A DNA stretch of 10,870 bases from NCBI GenBank assembly GCA_946533615.1, contig CAMNBY010000266.1:1-10870 (forward strand), written 5' to 3'. The position numbers were made by a program, and so were the translations under genes. Shown here one piece after another: positions 6,763 to 10,870 of the stretch (the first letter of the stretch is position 1; the number at the start of each line of letters is the position of its first letter). The stretch is from an uncultured Clostridia bacterium. GTDB lineage: Bacteria > Bacillota > Clostridia > Oscillospirales > Ruminococcaceae. The notes under the pieces are model-generated. The model worked only from the letters and a program-made list of their open reading frames with translations. It was not told the origin of the DNA and searched no databases.

Positions 6763-6814
6763 CAGCAGGAAACCAAGAACGGCGCGACCTGCGATATGAC
6801 GAAGGAGAGATAGC

Positions 6815-7582
6815 ATGGATATATTAAAAGTTGAAGGCCTTGTCAAGACCTTCAGGATAAGCGAAAAGCAGCGCAAGGCTCTCGGGCTGGAGCAGCGTAT
6901 CAAGACCGCTGTGGACGGCATCAGCTTTAAGGCAAGACCGGGCGAGGTCTTCGGGCTGCTGGGACCCAACGGCGCAGGCAAGACCACCACGATGAGAATG
7001 CTTGCCACGCTCATCAAGCCCGACAAGGGCGACGCCCATTACGGAGATATCAGCGTTGTCGGGTCGCCCGAGGACGTGCGCTCAAAGCTGGCCTTCCTCA
7101 CCACAGACCTGCAGCTCGACAAAAGATCGACCGCGAATATAATGTTCGATTTTTTTGCCGACCTCCACAGGCTTGACAAGCAGGAGGCAGCCAAGCGCAA
7201 GACCGAGCTCTTCGACAGCTTTAACATCGGCGGCTACGCCGACCAGAAGATCGCGAAGCTCTCGCAGGGCCAGCGCCAGAAGGTCTCTATCGCCATCTCG
7301 GTGCTGCACGACCCCGAATACATAATCTTCGACGAGCCCACCAACGGCCTCGACATAATCGCCGCAAGAGATGTGCGCGATTTTATCCTGAGAATGAAGG
7401 AAGCGGGCAAGTGCGTCATAATCTCGACCCACCTGTTCGACCTTGTCGAGAAGATCTGCGACAGAGCCGCAATGATAATCGACGGAAAGATCGCCGCCGA
7501 CGACACTCTTGAAGCCCTGATGAACGGCGGCTCTCTCGAGGACGCTTTTTATAATGTGTACACCAAGTACCATCAGGTCTGA
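6815..7582 (+). CDS. natA: NatA-type ABC transporter ATPase
   Basis: This 255-residue ATPase drives the ABC-2 permease encoded 13 bases downstream. It has Walker A GPNGAGKTT (50-58), signature LSQGQRQK (149-156), Walker B YIIFDEP (169-175, catalytic E174) and H-loop H206. The usual Q-loop glutamine is replaced in FLTTDLQLD, a change I associate with NatA-like proteins. An insert of about 15 residues before Walker A (around 15-30) is also typical of that group. An AAGGAGAG ribosome site lies five bases before the ATG. NatA of Bacillus, with NatB, exports sodium; many relatives are annotated this way but export drugs or unknown compounds, so the substrate is not settled. Confidence 0.9.
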   Translation: MDILKVEGLVKTFRISEKQRKALGLEQRIKTAVDGISFKARPGEVFGLLGPNGAGKTTTMRMLATLIKPDKGDAHYGDISVVGSPEDVRSKLAFLTTDLQLDKRSTANIMFDFFADLHRLDKQEAAKRKTELFDSFNIGGYADQKIAKLSQGQRQKVSIAISVLHDPEYIIFDEPTNGLDIIAARDVRDFILRMKEAGKCVIISTHLFDLVEKICDRAAMIIDGKIAADDTLEALMNGGSLEDAFYNVYTKYHQV

Positions 7583-7595
7583 GGGGGTGAGCTGA

Positions 7596-8744
7596 ATGAA
7601 GGATATTATCACAGTTGCGAAGAAGGAGCTCATGAGCTGCTTCTCGGATAAAATGATATGTATGCAGATCATCTTGCTGCCGTTTTTTATGGTCTTCGGA
7701 TATGTGCTGCTGATGAGCTCAATGATGTCCGACCTTACAAACAAGGAAACAAAGTACAAGGCGTATATGGTGAACGCTCCCGCCTCGCTGACCGAGTCCC
7801 TTGAAAACCTGGGCTGCGAGGACCTTGGAACAGGCAAGGCCGAGGACATCAAGGACGGCATCAAAAACAAGCAGTACGATATGCTCGTCGTCTTCCCCGA
7901 GGACTTTGCCCCCGCAGAACAGGGCAGCACCGACCTCGAGGATATCGAGATCTGGTACAACACGGAAAAGAACTCCTCGGTGATGGCCTATCAGCGCACA
8001 AGCGAGCTGCTGGGCGCTCTCCAGCCAAAGGCCTTTACCGTCAACGGAGATCAGGACGTCAAGCACGACCTCGGCGACCCCAACCGCTCGCAGAGAATGA
8101 TGCTCGGCATGATACTTCCCCTGATGCTGCTGATGGCGGCCTTCCAGGTCTGCTCGAACCTTGCAGCCGAAAGCATCGCGGGCGACAAGGAGCGCGGCTT
8201 CCTGAACACGATGCTCATAACTCCCGTTAAGCGCCGCAACATCGCCGCAGGCAAATCTCTCGGCATTTTCGCGATCGCCTTCATGGCGGGACTTTCGGGC
8301 TTTATCGGAATGGCCTTGTCTATCCCGAGGCTTGAAAAGGCCATGCAGATACAGGACGTTTCCTATTCGGCAATGGAATACCTGATGCTCTTCCTGTCAA
8401 CCTTTACGGCGGTGGCGGTGCTTGCATCTATCCTGCTCGTTATCTCTACCCTCTCGAAGAACGTGAAGCAGGCCACGACCATCGCCCCGATAATCACGAT
8501 AACTATAATGGTGTGCAGCTTCCTGACCACTATGGACAGCTTTGCGGCAGCCATCGAGGACCTTGGCATAGCAAACAACTTTATCCCCGCCTGGAACGCC
8601 ATCCAGAACCTGAAGGATATAATCTGTCTTGACTATTCGACCTCAAACGTACTGATGAGCTGCGGAGTCAACGTGGTCATCTCGCTGATCGCCGTGTTCG
8701 TGGTCGGAAAGTGCTTTGAAAGCGAAAAGATCGTCAACGGCTGA
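7596..8744 (+). CDS. natB: NatB-type ABC-2 transporter permease
   Basis: This 382-residue membrane protein is the partner of the preceding ATPase. A first span (about 21-40) is followed by an outer domain of about 120 residues, then five spans in the C-terminal half (roughly 172-192, 225-245, 262-285, 295-315, 355-373). The segment ESIAGDKERGFLNTMLITPV is the typical ABC-2 coupling region after the second span. A GAGGGGGTGA ribosome site overlaps the end of natA, so the pair is translated from one message. Length and layout match NatB, which imparts sodium export together with NatA in Bacillus; here the ion or drug specificity is unproven. The gene looks intact and ends at a terminator. Confidence 0.88.
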   Translation: MKDIITVAKKELMSCFSDKMICMQIILLPFFMVFGYVLLMSSMMSDLTNKETKYKAYMVNAPASLTESLENLGCEDLGTGKAEDIKDGIKNKQYDMLVVFPEDFAPAEQGSTDLEDIEIWYNTEKNSSVMAYQRTSELLGALQPKAFTVNGDQDVKHDLGDPNRSQRMMLGMILPLMLLMAAFQVCSNLAAESIAGDKERGFLNTMLITPVKRRNIAAGKSLGIFAIAFMAGLSGFIGMALSIPRLEKAMQIQDVSYSAMEYLMLFLSTFTAVAVLASILLVISTLSKNVKQATTIAPIITITIMVCSFLTTMDSFAAAIEDLGIANNFIPAWNAIQNLKDIICLDYSTSNVLMSCGVNVVISLIAVFVVGKCFESEKIVNG

Positions 8745-8752
8745 TAAAGACT

Positions 8753-8783
8753 AAAAAAGCGACCCAATCGCGACCGCTTTTTT
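8753..8783 (+). terminator. intrinsic terminator of natAB
   Basis: AAAAAAGCG (8753-8761) pairs with CGCTTTTTT (8775-8783) across a 13-base loop, nine bases after the natB stop. The A-tract and T-tract on the two sides let it work in both directions. It separates natAB from the permease fragment that follows. Confidence 0.75.
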
Positions 8784-8847
8784 GTTTCCTCAACAATTCC
8801 TGCCCGCACTGTTCCCTATGCGGCGTTTTCGGGGGCTCGTGTTCGAC

Positions 8848-9264
8848 ATGAGCTTCGGAGGCGGCGTTAACGTTGAAACGGGCGAGACAGATGCCGCTGC
8901 GGTCTACTCGATGGGTCAGGCCATCGGCGAATTCGCACTCAAGTTCCTGCTGCTGGCAGGTATGTGCTCGCTGATACTGCTGCTCACAACAGGCATCGGC
9001 TCCAACGTTGCGGGAACCATCGTTGCTGTTCTCTGCGGCGCAGGCTTCACAGGCCTTGCCTATTCGGGCATCTCCTCGGCTATCAACAAGCTGTTCAAGT
9101 TCGAGGACGAGTTCGACCTCACAAGATATATGCCCGACAGCCTTTACAGGACAGATCTTGTCCACGAGGGCGCGGTCGGACGAGCGATCGTTGCCGCGAT
9201 CGTTACCATCGTTGTGCTGATGACCATCACAACAAGGCTTTACGACAAGAAGGACATCAAGTAA
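8848..9264 (+). pseudogene. C-terminal fragment of an ABC-2 transporter permease
   Basis: From the ATG at 8848 the frame gives 138 residues; it stays open back to 8782, where it would overlap the terminator. Recognisable content is the back half of an ABC-2 permease: two adjacent hydrophobic spans (about 28-52 and 54-76), a charged loop with FKFEDEFDLTRYMPD, a last span (about 112-130) and the common ending LYDKKDIK. Full permeases of this kind have about 250-330 residues and six spans, so the first half is missing. No good ribosome site precedes 8848, and no promoter is visible after the natAB terminator. It has no matching ATPase next to it. It is probably a truncated remnant; a short functional protein is possible but less likely. 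Confidence 0.6.
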
Positions 9265-9279
9265 TAATTATGGTCTCAC

Positions 9280-9315
9280 GCCGCTCTGCTTTTGCGCAGG
9301 GCGGCTTTACTTTTT
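9280..9315 (+). terminator. intrinsic terminator after the permease fragment
   Basis: Ten-base arms (9280-9289 and 9296-9305) pair with one G-U pair around a six-base loop and are followed by TTTAC and a five-T run. It lies 15 bases after the stop of the permease fragment. Confidence 0.75.
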
Positions 9316-10870
9316 GGGGATACTTGCGGCTGCAAACGCCCTGATCTACTCGACCGCATTCTACTCGCAGGTCGCCTTCGGCTTCAACTCCAGGCACGAT
9401 TTTGTCCTCGGGCCGCTGGGCTTCACCTGCCACATCGTAAGCATTCTGCTGCTTGTCAAGCTGGCCTACCTAACCGTCGTGTACTACCGCACAAACAACA
9501 GCAGGTTCCTTGTGTTCCCGTTTCTGGTCGTTGTCACGATAGTTGCCGGGGCCCTCGGCGACAAGGCCTTCTACATCACAGGCGGCACATTCAGCGTGAA
9601 GCCCGATGCAGGCTGGGTCGCAAGCAACTGCGTTATCAAAGAGAACAGCGACGGCACCTACACCGTAAAGAAGCGTGAAGAGTATGCCTTCTCCTGCGAG
9701 GAGTCTGTTCCCGCCGAAGCTGTCACAAGCGTAAAGGTTGACGGCGTCGAGGACGACGATTGGCTGCTCCCCGAGGGCGAGCCTGTTGTTATCGAGTCCA
9801 CCGCAGAGCTTGAGCTCTGGGCAGGAAAAAAGAAGCTCAGCAATGTCGCAAAAGACACCTACAGCGCCACGACCTCGGGCGGCAAGTATATCTATTCCTT
9901 TACAATGATAAACTCGCCTATCACTGCCAGGCACACCCACAGCACCGTTGTTCTGATCGAGCCCGAAGAGGAATCCGATGTATTCGAGATCGGCTGCGAG
10001 AACGAGTTCGGCACCGCGCTGAGGATCTTTGAGGTTCTTATCCCCACCGATACTAATTATCAGGGCAGGGTAGATTCTATTGTCTACAACGGCGAGGCTT
10101 ATGAGGCAAAGCTCAACCAGCCGCATACAAGCTCTAGCTATCCCTCGAACTTTACCTGCGATGTGACCACCGGCAACTGCACTATCGAGTATTATGACGG
10201 CAGCACAAAGCTTAACAGCGCTCCCGTTAATGCAGGCACCTACACCGCAAAGGTAAAGATCGACTATACTCTTGACGGCGTAAAGGATTCAAGAACTATC
10301 CAGAAGAACTTCACCATCGCCTCTAAGCAGATCACTGCCGAGGGCATGGAAGTTACAGTTTCCAAGGACTCCAAGGCCTATGACGGCAAGGCACCCACAC
10401 TCGGCACTGACTTTGATGTTACTGTCAAGGACGGCGACAAGACCCTTGTCGTTGGCGAGGACTATATCGTTACCGTTACACCCGCCAACAAGACAGCCGC
10501 GGGCACGACCTTCCAGATCAGAGTTTCGGGCATCAAGAACTATGCAGGCAACAAGGATTTTGCCTTTGCGATCGAAGCAGCAAACGCTGCCGACGGCATC
10601 ACCCTGAACGCTAACGACAAGGTTTACGATGCAGCAGAGTACAGAGCCACAGAGATCACCGCTGTTGAAGGCACGATCGCTTCCGAAATGCTGGCTAACA
10701 GCACGGTTACTTATGAGTATTATGATCCCAAGAATGTCTACGATGCTGCTAAGACGCTTAACAGCCAAGCTTGGCTCACCTACGGTCTGACCTACAGAGC
10801 AAGTGATGTTAACAGATCAAAAATAAGCTTTACAGATAATAACGCAAACTCATATTACTATACAGATCCC
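9314..10870 (+). CDS. composite partial frame: membrane-sensor fragment joined to MBG-repeat surface protein, runs off the window
   Basis: An uninterrupted frame of over 515 codons, beginning near the TTG at 9314, reaches the window end with no stop. It has no good ATG or ribosome site at its start, directly behind the terminator, so its beginning is probably lost. Residues 1 to about 84 are hydrophobic with NALIYSTAFYSQ and FVLGPLGFTCHIVS, which resembles the membrane part of clostridial sensor (GGDEF-type) proteins; this assignment is tentative. From about residue 86 the character changes to a secreted beta-rich protein: ITGGTFSVKP, then ENSDGTYTVKK, a stretch common in beta-helix surface proteins. 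Three MBG-like Ig-type repeats follow (about 253-335, 340-425 and 428 onward), with the marks VYNGEAY, AYDGKAP and VYDAAEY. The surface part lacks its signal peptide here. I read this as two gene pieces fused in frame near 9560-9575. The 3' gene may continue normally beyond the window. Confidence 0.6.
   Translation, partial: MGILAAANALIYSTAFYSQVAFGFNSRHDFVLGPLGFTCHIVSILLLVKLAYLTVVYYRTNNSRFLVFPFLVVVTIVAGALGDKAFYITGGTFSVKPDAGWVASNCVIKENSDGTYTVKKREEYAFSCEESVPAEAVTSVKVDGVEDDDWLLPEGEPVVIESTAELELWAGKKKLSNVAKDTYSATTSGGKYIYSFTMINSPITARHTHSTVVLIEPEEESDVFEIGCENEFGTALRIFEVLIPTDTNYQGRVDSIVYNGEAYEAKLNQPHTSSSYPSNFTCDVTTGNCTIEYYDGSTKLNSAPVNAGTYTAKVKIDYTLDGVKDSRTIQKNFTIASKQITAEGMEVTVSKDSKAYDGKAPTLGTDFDVTVKDGDKTLVVGEDYIVTVTPANKTAAGTTFQIRVSGIKNYAGNKDFAFAIEAANAADGITLNANDKVYDAAEYRATEITAVEGTIASEMLANSTVTYEYYDPKNVYDAAKTLNSQAWLTYGLTYRASDVNRSKISFTDNNANSYYYTDP

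Noticed and set aside
6400..6813. 137-codon frame across the repeat and natA upstream region
   Set aside because: It crosses the esterase remnant and the repeat hairpin in the wrong frame and shows no homology I can recognise.
7082..7963. 293-codon minus-strand frame opposite natA and natB
   Set aside because: It runs across the intact natA/natB border and is a shadow of well-supported genes on the plus strand.
8785..8850. Cys-rich short reading (CPHCSLCGVFGGSC) resembling a RiPP core
   Set aside because: There is no start codon, leader peptide or modifying enzyme; it overlaps the joint in front of the permease fragment and is likely chance.
9292..9678. 128-codon plus-strand frame with an ATG
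   Set aside because: It is Arg/His-rich and out of frame with the recognisable membrane and GGTF/TYTV motifs; the frame starting near 9314 is the coherent one.
9470..10126. 218-codon open frame on the minus strand
   Set aside because: It lies opposite the surface-protein frame, has no recognisable motifs or ribosome site, and is explained by the codon bias of the real strand.
1..10870. CRISPR array, tRNA, rRNA or transposase genes
   Set aside because: No regularly spaced repeats, cloverleaf-like segments, rRNA motifs or transposase domains were seen; only the two palindromic repeat copies are present.

Overview
The window looks like a chromosomal segment of a gut-type Bacillota, most likely a Ruminococcus-like member of the Oscillospirales. 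This is inferred from the moderately GC-rich coding sequence, strong GGAGG ribosome sites, SigA-type promoters, the AraC-type regulator fragment, the NatAB and FtsX-type ABC transporters, and a palindromic repeat of a kind I remember from Ruminococcus genomes. No rRNA, tRNA or CRISPR array was seen.

Layout. (1) Bases 1-306: half of a palindromic repeat, a near-consensus promoter pointing left out of the window, and an extended -10 promoter pointing right with a hairpin-rich leader. (2) 307-1011 (+): a composite frame joining the start of an AraC-type regulator to the middle of an ABC exporter membrane domain, closed by a strong bidirectional terminator. (3) 1081-6156 (-): an intact four-gene module transcribed leftward: large FtsX-type permease, its ATPase, an OmpR-family response regulator and a sensor kinase. 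It has a promoter in front of the permease carrying a PhoB/PhoP-like direct repeat, and a second promoter in front of the regulator. (4) 6270-6604 (+): a consensus promoter driving a carboxylesterase remnant (first about 30 codons joined out of frame to the last 27), followed by a short hairpin copy of the same repeat. (5) 6815-8744 (+): an intact NatA/NatB-type ABC exporter pair with its own terminator. (6) 8784-9264 (+): the C-terminal part of an ABC-2 permease without its beginning, then another terminator. (7) about 9305 to the window end (+): one uninterrupted frame that starts as a membrane-sensor fragment and continues as a secreted or surface protein with MBG-like repeats; it runs off the edge.

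How the parts work together. The two-component pair probably senses an envelope stress or peptide and controls the adjacent FtsX-type transporter through the direct repeat upstream of the permease. NatAB is a separate drug- or sodium-type exporter. The other genes are fragments or fusions. The notable feature of the window is that intact operons alternate with at least four genes that have lost internal or terminal parts, two of them fused in frame. This suggests repeated deletion in this region, or an assembly problem, and should be checked with raw reads. I did not find a convincing new defence or RiPP-type system.
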